From positions 95,663 to 159,662 of the forward strand of contig JAILNR010000038.1 in NCBI GenBank assembly GCA_024691325.1: DNA of 64,000 nt, written 5' to 3'. The notes under the pieces were generated by a model, which worked only from the letters and a program-made list of their open reading frames with translations, made no database searches and was not told the DNA's origin. Within the stretch, counting starts at the first letter, position 1. Each line of letters opens with the position of its first letter. Source of the DNA: Saccharofermentans sp. (GTDB lineage: Bacteria; Bacillota; Clostridia; Saccharofermentanales; Saccharofermentanaceae). Made by a program: the position numbers and the translations under genes. Shown here one piece after another: positions 7,653-16,700 of the stretch.

Positions 7653-8950
7653 TTCCTCATCATCCTTGATATAAAGAAACCCTCACATCCGTCCTCGTCA
7701 GGAAGAAGAGTTATCATTCCACCATTGCCGCGTGATTTTAAACTTTCAGTCAGTATGTTGTCAAAGCCAAAAGGCTCAAAGTCACCGTGTCTTTCCAGAA
7801 AATCCGACACCTGCTCCTCATTCTCCGCAGAATTTATGGTGCAGGTACTGTAAACAAGGACGCCACCTCTTTTAACAAGTCTGCTCATATTATCAAGGAT
7901 ATTTCTTTGCTTATCCCGTATCTGCTCTATACGCTCATAAGTTATAGTCAGCCTTATATCCGGCTTTCCTCCCATAATTCCAAGCCCGCTGCAAGGAGCA
8001 TCAACAAGAACAAGATCATATCTGTCTTCCGTATCAAATTCCGTGCTGTCAGCAACCATTGCAGTAATATTCTCCGCACCGAGTCTCGCGGCATTTTGCA
8101 TAACGAGTTCAAGCCTTGATGCGTTAACATCCAATGCTGTTATTTTCGCGAGGTTTCCGGCAAGTGCTGCCATGTGCGTCGTTTTACCTCCCGGTGCGCT
8201 GCAGCAGTCAAGTATACTCATTCCCGGCTTCGGCTGTGCGAGGATTGATGCCAACTGGGCGCCCTCTCCCTGCACCATAAACTCTCCCGCGCGAAAAGCT
8301 TCGCTTCCGGTTATGGAAGGAGAATCCGCGTTAACACCTATTATGAGTGAATCCTTAAGAAGAGAAGACTCATTCACATCAAAGCCTTCAAGCATAAGCT
8401 TATCACGTAAGCGCGGGGTTTCAGTCTTTAAGGTATTTGTTCTCACAGCAAGAGGAGTAGGACTTAACAAAGCCTTGGCTATGGCAGGAGCCCTAGTTTT
8501 ACCGTATGACTTCTTTATAACGCCATATATCTCCGGCTTTAACGAGAAAGCGGCTTCAGGACTCTTATTAGAGCTCAGATTCCTCTGTGTATCTGTTAAA
8601 CGTGCAACATTACGGAGAACGGCATTGATCAGGCCTGATGCGCTTCTTGCATGTCTGTTTGCAAGATCAACAGAAGTGTTAACGGCCGCATAATCAGGCA
8701 CCTTATCCGAATAAATGATCTGCCAGACGCCGAATCTTAAGATAGTCCTTACTTCAGGATCAAGCCTGGATACATCCTTATCAGAGGTGCTCTTTATGAA
8801 GTAATCTATCGAATAAGTATAAGTAAGTGTTCCGTAAACCGCAGCACGGACAAAGTCATTAACATCATCTCTGTTTAAAGAGAGATTGGAAAAAGCGCCT
8901 TTCTCATAACAGTCATAAAGTATGGAATAGCAAAGCTCTCTGTCGTTCAA
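7649..8950 (-). CDS. rsmB: 16S rRNA cytosine-967 C5-methyltransferase
   Basis: 433 residues when started at the TTG at 8950. That codon begins one base after the fmt stop and is preceded by GGAG 6 nt upstream, and the resulting N-terminus (NDRELCYSILYDCYEKGAFSNL) matches the family's NusB-like start. A longer frame reaching 8998 would overlap fmt. The NusB-like domain (about 1-130) is followed by a SAM methyltransferase domain with CCSAPGGKT, the DAPCSGLG cysteine motif and the second cysteine in YSTCTINSAENE. It methylates C967 of 16S rRNA. It lies in the def-fmt-rsmB-rlmN string. Confidence 0.92.
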   Translation of the reverse strand: MNDRELCYSILYDCYEKGAFSNLSLNRDDVNDFVRAAVYGTLTYTYSIDYFIKSTSDKDVSRLDPEVRTILRFGVWQIIYSDKVPDYAAVNTSVDLANRHARSASGLINAVLRNVARLTDTQRNLSSNKSPEAAFSLKPEIYGVIKKSYGKTRAPAIAKALLSPTPLAVRTNTLKTETPRLRDKLMLEGFDVNESSLLKDSLIIGVNADSPSITGSEAFRAGEFMVQGEGAQLASILAQPKPGMSILDCCSAPGGKTTHMAALAGNLAKITALDVNASRLELVMQNAARLGAENITAMVADSTEFDTEDRYDLVLVDAPCSGLGIMGGKPDIRLTITYERIEQIRDKQRNILDNMSRLVKRGGVLVYSTCTINSAENEEQVSDFLERHGDFEPFGFDNILTESLKSRGNGGMITLLPDEDGCEGFFISRMMRK

Positions 8951-8951
8951 A

Positions 8952-9896
8952 TCAGACTCCGAATCTTTGACCGGGCTTAAAGTTGTGGGCACAATCAATA
9001 GCTTTCAGCCTCTTACCGCCTTCACTTTGAAGCTCAAGAATATAAATAGAACCTTCCTTGCATCTGACCTTAAGGTCACCCTTACGTGCAACAGTTATCT
9101 CACCGGGCAAAGCATCATCATCACTTTTTTCCTCAAGCCTTGACGCATAGATCTTTACTCTCTTTCCATCAAGAGTCGTAGAAGCTCCCGGCCATCCGCA
9201 TAAAGCTCTTATCCTGTCATGGACGCTCCTTGCGGAATCATTAAAATCAAGAATCGCATCCTCCGGTTTAACGGGTGGAGATACAGATACCTTCGACCCG
9301 TCCTGAGGAACAGATTCAATCTTCCCGTTTATATAGTCATCTATTGTATTCAGAAGAAGATCTCTTCCTGACACCGCAAGCTTTCCCATAAGGCTCTCGG
9401 TTGTATCATCGATATCTATAGGCACTTCAATCTGTCTTAGCATATCGCCCGTATCCATTCCGGCATCCATCTTCATGATAGTTACACCTGTAACATCATC
9501 GCCGTTAAGTATCGAATACTGAACAGGAGCAGCACCCCTGTACTTCGGGAGCAAAGAGGCGTGAACATTTATACAGCCGAACTTGGGAATATCAAGCATT
9601 CTTTGGGGAAGTATCTTACCGTAAGCGGCTGTAATTATAAGATCCGGGGACATCGACAGGATCTTGTCATATGCCTCATCGGTCTTAAGCGAATCAGGCT
9701 GATAGACCTCTATCCCCTGAGACTGTGCATAAACCTTCGCAGGCGGGGGAGTGATAATGTGTTTTCTGCCAACCGGCTTATCCGGCTGCGAAACACTTAA
9801 AACAACATTCATCCCGGCATCGCAAAGCCCTTCGAGCACCGTGCCCGAGAACTCCGGTGTACCCATAAAAATCACACGTATATCAGGATTCGGCAT
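8952..9896 (-). CDS. fmt: Methionyl-tRNA formyltransferase
   Basis: 314 residues. The enzyme formylates initiator Met-tRNA using 10-formyl-tetrahydrofolate. The start MPNPDIRVIFMGTPEFS and the motifs AYGKILPQ, NVHASLLPKYRGAAP (catalytic asparagine and histidine) and MDAGMDTGD are typical, followed by the C-terminal OB-like tRNA-binding domain. It overlaps def by 14 nt, the classic def-fmt pairing, and is followed directly by rsmB. Length is normal. Confidence 0.95.
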   Translation of the reverse strand: MPNPDIRVIFMGTPEFSGTVLEGLCDAGMNVVLSVSQPDKPVGRKHIITPPPAKVYAQSQGIEVYQPDSLKTDEAYDKILSMSPDLIITAAYGKILPQRMLDIPKFGCINVHASLLPKYRGAAPVQYSILNGDDVTGVTIMKMDAGMDTGDMLRQIEVPIDIDDTTESLMGKLAVSGRDLLLNTIDDYINGKIESVPQDGSKVSVSPPVKPEDAILDFNDSARSVHDRIRALCGWPGASTTLDGKRVKIYASRLEEKSDDDALPGEITVARKGDLKVRCKEGSIYILELQSEGGKRLKAIDCAHNFKPGQRFGV

Positions 9897-10362
9897 TTAC
9901 TACCTCGATTGAACCGGGAATAGCTTTATCAATAAAGAGAATACCGTCCAAGTGATCATATTCGTGACAGATACAATCGGCAAGAAGACCCTCAGCGTCC
10001 ATCTCAAAAGGATTGCCGTTAATATCCAAAGCCTTGATATGAATCTTCTCGGGGCGGATAACCTCACCGCTCTTACCGGGTACTGAAAGGCAGCCTTCAG
10101 AACAAGTCTGCTCGCCTTCCCTATATGTTATCTCCGGATTAATAAAATCGATTCTTCCATGCTCATCACCGATATCAACGATAAAAGCTCTTCTTAATAC
10201 ACCAACCTGTACTGCTGCGATACCGATTCCGCGGTTATCGTAATACATGGTCTCTGCCATATCATTTAAAAGTTTTGTGATCCTCGGAGTAATCTCTTCT
10301 ATCTCACGGGATCTTTTTCTTAAGATCGGATCTTCTTCAGTAACTATATTTCTGAGCGCCAT
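9883..10362 (-). CDS. def: Peptide deformylase
   Basis: 159 residues from the ATG at 10362, selected because AGAGGTG lies just upstream; the frame extends further but without a ribosome binding site. The metalloenzyme removes the formyl group from nascent proteins. All three motifs are present: GIGIAAVQVG, EGCLSVPG (metal-binding cysteine) and CHEYDHLDG (HEXDH with two metal-binding histidines and the catalytic glutamate). It overlaps fmt at the 3' end. Confidence 0.94.
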   Translation of the reverse strand: MALRNIVTEEDPILRKRSREIEEITPRITKLLNDMAETMYYDNRGIGIAAVQVGVLRRAFIVDIGDEHGRIDFINPEITYREGEQTCSEGCLSVPGKSGEVIRPEKIHIKALDINGNPFEMDAEGLLADCICHEYDHLDGILFIDKAIPGSIEVVNAES

Positions 10363-10403
10363 ATTACACCTCTTCTGCCTTTCCGACAGATATTTTACCA
10401 CAA

Positions 10404-11513
10404 TCAGTTCTTTGATTTATCAGTTGTGCTTTTAAGAACGGTACCTGCACTGCCAAACAATCTCTTTGCAGATGCCAGGAAACCTTTCTTCATATCATCG
10501 TCGATCCCGTTGTATGTCTTGATCATCGCGTTAAGATTCTCTACGCGGTTCTGCGAGAACTGGGCCAGAGTATGCGTATCCCCGCTCATCATAAGATTAA
10601 AAACAGTATCAACAAACTGTTCGCGCTGCTTCTTATCAAGTCCTGAGATCCATTCTTTGAAGGTCTTATCCACAAACCTGCTGCCTGCGCTGACCTCCTC
10701 CTGATGAATAAACCCGTTATAGTCAGTCTCCCACGACAGTATCTCGTGCTGCATGATTCCGTTCTCATCAGAATGAACAACACAGTAATCCTCAAGATGC
10801 TCGAGGATCATGCCGACAACCGAGAATCCGGGTACATATGTATGAATAAGATGTTCTATCTTTTTAAATTCATCCATCTGCATGATCTTCTCGGTAAATC
10901 CGGGACCGTCAAAATTATAGACATCAGCTATTGGAGAATTGAATTTCTCATCACAGAAAGTCGCAGCATATACGGAAAGATTGCCGCCCTTGGAGTGACC
11001 TCCAATAATGAACGTTCCGTCTTTAAAAGTTGCTGCCACGTTCTCAAAGTAAGCAAGAGCTTTCTGCTGGGCGGGAACCGGGAATTCGAATCCCATATTA
11101 AAGTCCTCTTTCCAGCCGATGATAGTATTATCAGTACCTCTGAAAGCGACAAAATAATTCTCTTCTTCATCGATATCAAAGACACATGCAGAGAACTGTA
11201 TTTGTCTTTCTTCATCGATATCATTCACATATCCTGAGATAAGCATATCCCCGAATCTCTTGCTTGTCCCTACACACCTGATAAACTCGAAGTCGCGGGA
11301 CTCATTCAGAACATCATCGTTAAGATTCGGAAGATTGATAAGGTCCTCGCAGACCTCACTTACCTTCCTTTGTTCCCTCAGATTGGAAGAAACCACTCCG
11401 TCAAACGGTTCATACGAGAACCTGGCAAGAATCCCCGCATCAACTTCATTAAACGGGGCTTTATCAAAAGTAAGATCACCTCTCCACTTAAGGTAATCAA
11501 TGATGGTATTCAT
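10404..11513 (-). CDS. DUF2974 / Mbeg1-like alpha-beta hydrolase
   Basis: 369 residues. The FRGTDN segment (about 125) and the nucleophile elbow GGHSKGGNL (about 170) mark a lipase-like alpha/beta hydrolase of the Mbeg1/DUF2974 family; a downstream aspartate and histidine (NFDGPGF, and conserved HT or HSD segments) could complete the triad. No signal peptide or membrane segment is seen, so it is probably cytoplasmic. It lies between priA and def with 3-41 nt spacing, so it rides in the same transcript, though no functional link is evident. The substrate is unknown. Confidence 0.75.
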   Translation of the reverse strand: MNTIIDYLKWRGDLTFDKAPFNEVDAGILARFSYEPFDGVVSSNLREQRKVSEVCEDLINLPNLNDDVLNESRDFEFIRCVGTSKRFGDMLISGYVNDIDEERQIQFSACVFDIDEEENYFVAFRGTDNTIIGWKEDFNMGFEFPVPAQQKALAYFENVAATFKDGTFIIGGHSKGGNLSVYAATFCDEKFNSPIADVYNFDGPGFTEKIMQMDEFKKIEHLIHTYVPGFSVVGMILEHLEDYCVVHSDENGIMQHEILSWETDYNGFIHQEEVSAGSRFVDKTFKEWISGLDKKQREQFVDTVFNLMMSGDTHTLAQFSQNRVENLNAMIKTYNGIDDDMKKGFLASAKRLFGSAGTVLKSTTDKSKN

Positions 11514-11516
11514 AGA

Positions 11517-13793
11517 TCAGCTGCCTCCGGCATCATTGTCAAACGATAAAGGATAGATATTAGGATCAAAATCCTCCATCACTTGTCTGAAAACCTCATT
11601 AAGATAAGATTTCTTCCTCGATTTTATCATAAAGACATATCTGTATCTGCCGCGAAGCTCATATATAGGCGCCTGTATCGGACCATACAACTCGAACCCG
11701 AACTTGGGATCCTGATAAGAAAGGAAATCCTTAAGATACTTCTCAACATCAGAAGCTCTTTTTACAAGCATATCCTCATCAGGCAAAGACAGAACAATCT
11801 CGCCGACAGCATAAAAAGGCGGAAGCTTAAGTGCCTTCCTGTATTCAATCTCAGACTCATAAAAAGCCTCATAGTCCTGCTTGGAAGCGAACAGCAGGAG
11901 CGGATTATCAGGCCTTAAAGACTGAAGGAAAACCTTTCCTTCCGAACCGCTTCTTCCCGCCCTTCCGGCAGCCTGTGTGATAAGTTCGAATGCTCTTTCC
12001 GAAGACTTGTAATCAGAAGATAAAGCAATCAGATCCGCACCGAGAACACCAACAACGGTTACGTTAGGAAAATCATGACCTTTGGCGATCATCTGAGTAC
12101 CGACAAGAATAGATGCCTCTTTATTTCTGAACTTACTTAAGATCTGCTCATGTGCACCGGGAGCCATCGTTGTATCCTGATCCATGCGAAGTATCTTCTC
12201 ATGAGGATAAAGTTCCTGAAGCATCTGCTCGAGTTGTTGTGTTCCGATACCGGCTTTCTTAAACTTTGTATTCTCGCAGACGCGGCATTTGGCCTCATTT
12301 GCAGGTATCGTGTAGCCGCAGTAATGGCAGATAAGAAGTCGCCCCGCTGACCTCAAGTTATTATGAAGTGTCATCGCCACAGAACAGTTCGGGCACTCGG
12401 CAGGCTCGCCGCAGGAACTGCAGACTATAGTTCTTGAGTATCCTCTTCTGTTTAGGAAGAGCATTACCTGGTTGCCTTCACTGAAAGCCTTTGCCATAGC
12501 ATTTCGAAGGGGGGCTGACAGAAGGTCACCGTAACCTTCCTTTATCTGCCTTTTCATGTCAACAATAGTAACCCCGGGCAAGGTCGCATTAGAAGAAGCA
12601 CGCTTATTGAGTCTTAAAAGCTTATAAGCACCATTCAATGCCGCATAATAAGATGACACCAATGGAGTGGCCGAGCCCATCACGAGAGGGCAGCTGCTCT
12701 GCTTCATCCGGAGGAAAGCAATCTCCCTTGTGTTATAACGGGGAAATGACTCCGACTTATAAGAAGAGTCGTGCTCCTCATCAATGATAATAAGCTGAAG
12801 ATCCTTAACAGGCGCGAAAACAGAACTTCTTGGGCCGACTACTATCCTTGCCTCTCCCCGTCTTATCCTGTCCCACTCGTTATATCTTTGCCTGTCGGTA
12901 AGCCTGCTGTGCATTACGGCAGCGGTATCACCAAACCTGCCGCGTATCCAGCTTACGGTCTGAGGCGTAAGAGAAATCTCAGGAACGAGGTAAATAACAC
13001 ATCCGCCACGTTCGAGAACATCTCCTGCACACTTAAGATAGACCTCGGTCTTACCGCTTCCCGTAATTCCGTCAAGTAGGAATACTACCGGCTTTCCCAA
13101 ATCTTCCTTAACACTATCGTAAGCTTTTTGCTGTTCATCATTAAGGTCATGAACAACGCGGAACGATTCGCCATCACAGGAAGTATCGGTATCATACTCC
13201 TGTTCCATCTCTTCTCTTGTGAGCATTCTCTGGGTTACTTTGACGAGGCCTTTTTCCTTAATGGAACGAAGCTGGGCATCAGATGCTTTGGCAGCGGAAA
13301 GGAGCTTCTTACGTTCTGTAACACCTTCCGATAAGAGATATTCAAGAATACTGATATGTGCAACGGAACGAAGTTTGCCTGATTCCAATGCTGCAACCGC
13401 TTCCTCCTTCGAGGTTAGTTCAACGAACTTAGCCTTTGCTCTTGAAACACTCCCTACAGCTGCAGGGATCATCATAGAAATAACATCTCCCGATGTACAC
13501 AGAAATTTCTTCTTCAAAGGCTCGATAAGTGCGAGCTGATCGGGATTCATGACAGGATAAAGATCGATCAAAGACTTAATACTCTTTAGCTTTGAAGGCG
13601 CAAAGCCAAGATTACTCACATCATCAGTAACTTCTGTTACCAGAGCTATCGATGTCCTGTTTCCTGATCCAAACGGAACTATAACATACGACCCGGGAAC
13701 AACCTTGTCCTCAAGGTCCTCCGGGAGCTTATAGGTATAAGCCTTATCAGTCTGTCTTACAGACTCACGTAAAAGGACCTTACAGACTTTCAT
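11517..13793 (-). CDS. priA: Primosomal protein N' (replication restart helicase)
   Basis: 758 residues. PriA reloads the replisome at stalled forks. The N-terminal 3'-DNA-binding domain (about 1-105) is followed by a winged-helix region, then helicase domains with Walker A GITGSGKTEVY (about 242), DEEHD box, GSATP, and the zinc-binding cysteine pairs CSSCGEPAECPNC, CHYCGYT, CRVCEN. Motifs GTQMIAKGHDF and QAAGRAGR complete the helicase. It follows polC by 3 nt, an attractive pairing of replication genes. Confidence 0.95.
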   Translation of the reverse strand: MKVCKVLLRESVRQTDKAYTYKLPEDLEDKVVPGSYVIVPFGSGNRTSIALVTEVTDDVSNLGFAPSKLKSIKSLIDLYPVMNPDQLALIEPLKKKFLCTSGDVISMMIPAAVGSVSRAKAKFVELTSKEEAVAALESGKLRSVAHISILEYLLSEGVTERKKLLSAAKASDAQLRSIKEKGLVKVTQRMLTREEMEQEYDTDTSCDGESFRVVHDLNDEQQKAYDSVKEDLGKPVVFLLDGITGSGKTEVYLKCAGDVLERGGCVIYLVPEISLTPQTVSWIRGRFGDTAAVMHSRLTDRQRYNEWDRIRRGEARIVVGPRSSVFAPVKDLQLIIIDEEHDSSYKSESFPRYNTREIAFLRMKQSSCPLVMGSATPLVSSYYAALNGAYKLLRLNKRASSNATLPGVTIVDMKRQIKEGYGDLLSAPLRNAMAKAFSEGNQVMLFLNRRGYSRTIVCSSCGEPAECPNCSVAMTLHNNLRSAGRLLICHYCGYTIPANEAKCRVCENTKFKKAGIGTQQLEQMLQELYPHEKILRMDQDTTMAPGAHEQILSKFRNKEASILVGTQMIAKGHDFPNVTVVGVLGADLIALSSDYKSSERAFELITQAAGRAGRSGSEGKVFLQSLRPDNPLLLFASKQDYEAFYESEIEYRKALKLPPFYAVGEIVLSLPDEDMLVKRASDVEKYLKDFLSYQDPKFGFELYGPIQAPIYELRGRYRYVFMIKSRKKSYLNEVFRQVMEDFDPNIYPLSFDNDAGGS

Positions 13794-13796
13794 GGA

Positions 13797-16700
13797 TTAC
13801 ATCGCACCGTCTATCATCGAGAAAAGGTCTATCTGAGCAGATTTAGGAAGGTCATCTATAAGACCATAAGCAGCTAAAGTATCTATAGCCGATTGGCCTA
13901 TCTTAGCTCTTTGCATAAGATCATCTCTGTTCTTGAAGGGCTCTTCATCACGTGCTTCAGTTATACCCTTTGCCATAGAAGCAGAAATGGAATCGATACA
14001 GTCAAGCGGAGGAAGAATCTTTCCGGGACCCACCTTAGTAAAATCTGTCGCATGACTGGTCTTGAGATCTATCGGAACAAACTCGATACCTCTGTGGTAC
14101 ATCTCCGCTACAAGTTCGCACAGGAAATACTCATCCTGAGCCTTCTTAGCCGAACTTTCCCTGCCGTGCATTATCTGGTTAAGTTCTTCCATACGGTTCT
14201 TAAGAACATCCATTCCACGGCACATATACTGTGCATCAAATTCCTCACCTCTAACCGTAAAGTAAGCGCAGTAGTATTCTTCCGGATAGTACACTTTGAA
14301 CCATGCAACTCTTAAAGTTGATATCGAATAAGCTGCAGCGTGCGCCTTAGGGAACATATACTTTATCTTCTCACAGGAGCCGATGTACCAATCCGGCACA
14401 TTTTTCTCCTTCATCATGGCCTTCCAGCCTTCCCATTTATCACACTTACCTGAGGCAACCTTACCCTTACGGACATTCTCCATGATATCGAAGGCATCCT
14501 TATTCGGAAGTCCCCAATAAATAAGTCTTGTCATGATAGAGTCTCGGCATCCGATAACCGAGTTAAGGTCACATATGCCGTCATTAATAAGATCCTGCGC
14601 GTTGCCCTTCCATACGTCGGTTCCATGCGACAGACCCATAAGCTGGACAAGGTCATAGAATCTCGTAGGCTTTGTCTCTCTGATCATGCCTCGCGCCATC
14701 GGAGTACCAAGCTCTGAAAGACCGATCGTGGCAGATCCCGCCTCCGACTGCTCAATCGGGAAGCCCAACGCATCCGTCGACTCCAGAAGGCTCATTACCT
14801 TAGGTTCAGGAACAGGAATATCAGTAATCTCCACCCCGGTTAGCAGATGAAGCATACGAAGAACTGTCGGATCCAGGTGTCCGAGAATATCAAGCTTCAG
14901 GATAGTATCATGCATCGCACGGAAGTCGAAGTGAGTCGTTATAATACCGCAGTCAGTCTTGTTCGCAGGATACTGTATAGGTGTGAACTCATAAACATCC
15001 ATCTCCTTAGGAACAACGACGATTCCTCCCGGATGCTGTGATGTTGTTCTCTTAACACCAAGAAGTCCTCTTGTCATGTAAAGAAGTTCGCCGGTAGTAT
15101 AAGTCTGATTATTCATCTCACCGACTTTCCTTCCTATCATAAGAGCATTCTTACCCGCAATAGTACCGACGGTACCTGCCTTAAAAGTATGCGTGGGACC
15201 AAACAGATAGTCTACATACTTATGTGCAGACGCCTGGTTTAAGCTCGAGAAGTTAAGATCGATATCAGGCTGCTTGTCGCCGTAGAAACCCAGGAACGTC
15301 GCGAAAGGGATATCCTGTCCGTCACGCTTCATCTGTTCACCACACTCAGGACAATTCTTTAAAGGAAGATCGTATCCTGAACCGTATTCACCTGTATTAT
15401 TAAACTCCACATAATGACACTTGGGGCATCTGTAATGGGGAGCAAGAGGATTAACCTCCGATATACCGAGCATCGTAGCAGTGAACGAAGAACCGACTGA
15501 ACCTCTCGAACCTACAATAAAGCCTTCATTATTCGAGTTCTTAACAAGTCTGTAAGCGATATAGTACATAATCGCAAAGCCGTTACCTATAATCGAAGTA
15601 AGCTCGCTGTCGAGTCTCTCCTTAACGACCGGATCAAGCACACCATTATGACGGTAAAGCTTGTTTGCTCTCGTATATGCAATATCTCTGACATCAGAAG
15701 CGGCTCTGGGGATCATAGGCGGATATGTGCCGTCCGGGAACGCCTTGATGCCATACTCGATCATGTCGGCGATCATGTTAGTGTTGGTAACAACCGCCTT
15801 CATCGCTCTGTCTTCTCCTAAGTAAGAGAATTCATCAAGCATCTCTTCCGTGGTTCTGAAATAAAGGTCAGACTGCATCTGCGCGTCAGCAAATCCCATA
15901 TCCATAAGCATATACTTTCTATACATACCATCTTCCTTATTAAGGAAGTGAGAGTCTGTAGTCGCGATAAGCGGCAGATCGAATGCATCAGCAACGTCTG
16001 CAAGGAGAATGTTTACATTCCTTATATCGTTCTCGTTAAGAAGCATAGACTCACCCGAAGCCTTATCAGGGTTACGGGTCATGAACATGTTGTTGCAAAG
16101 AGGCTGTATCTCCACGTAATCATAAAGCGAGATAATATCCTTAAAAGTCTGATCCTCTTTAAGCAACTCGAGAGCCTTGGCAACATCCTTGCCACCCTCT
16201 TTATACTTGATCATCGCATAGCGGTAGATCTCGCCCTGCTCGCAGGCGCCTCCGACAATTATCGAAGAGTTAAAGTACTTAAGTAAGCTCTTGGGCGTCC
16301 TGGGTCTTCTGTAGTAATAATGTACATTAGACTCCGAAACCAGCCTGTACATGTTATAAAGGCCAAGGTTATTTCTTACGAGCCAGATTATATGGTATGC
16401 CTTGGTATCGGCAGACAACAAAGTATCCGTAGTCTTATGGCCGATCTTAAGATTCAACGCCTCGGGATCGACTGTTCCTTCAGCTTTTAAATAATCAATA
16501 ACAAACTGCGCATCAGAGCGTGTCTTATCAACGAGTTCATTACCGGTTGAAGCCTCTGCAGCATTATTTACCGCGGGTGCCGCATAACGTTTTATATCTT
16601 CAATAGATATAGCAGGAGTCAGGAACTTGTTTCTGTAATACTTATGATCCTCTATGTTGATCCCGAATCCGGCACGGCGCAGAAATCCCAAAGTCTTGAA

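Noticed and set aside
8043..8693. 216-codon plus-strand frame opposite rsmB
   Set aside because: It is antisense to a well-supported methyltransferase gene and has no recognisable family.
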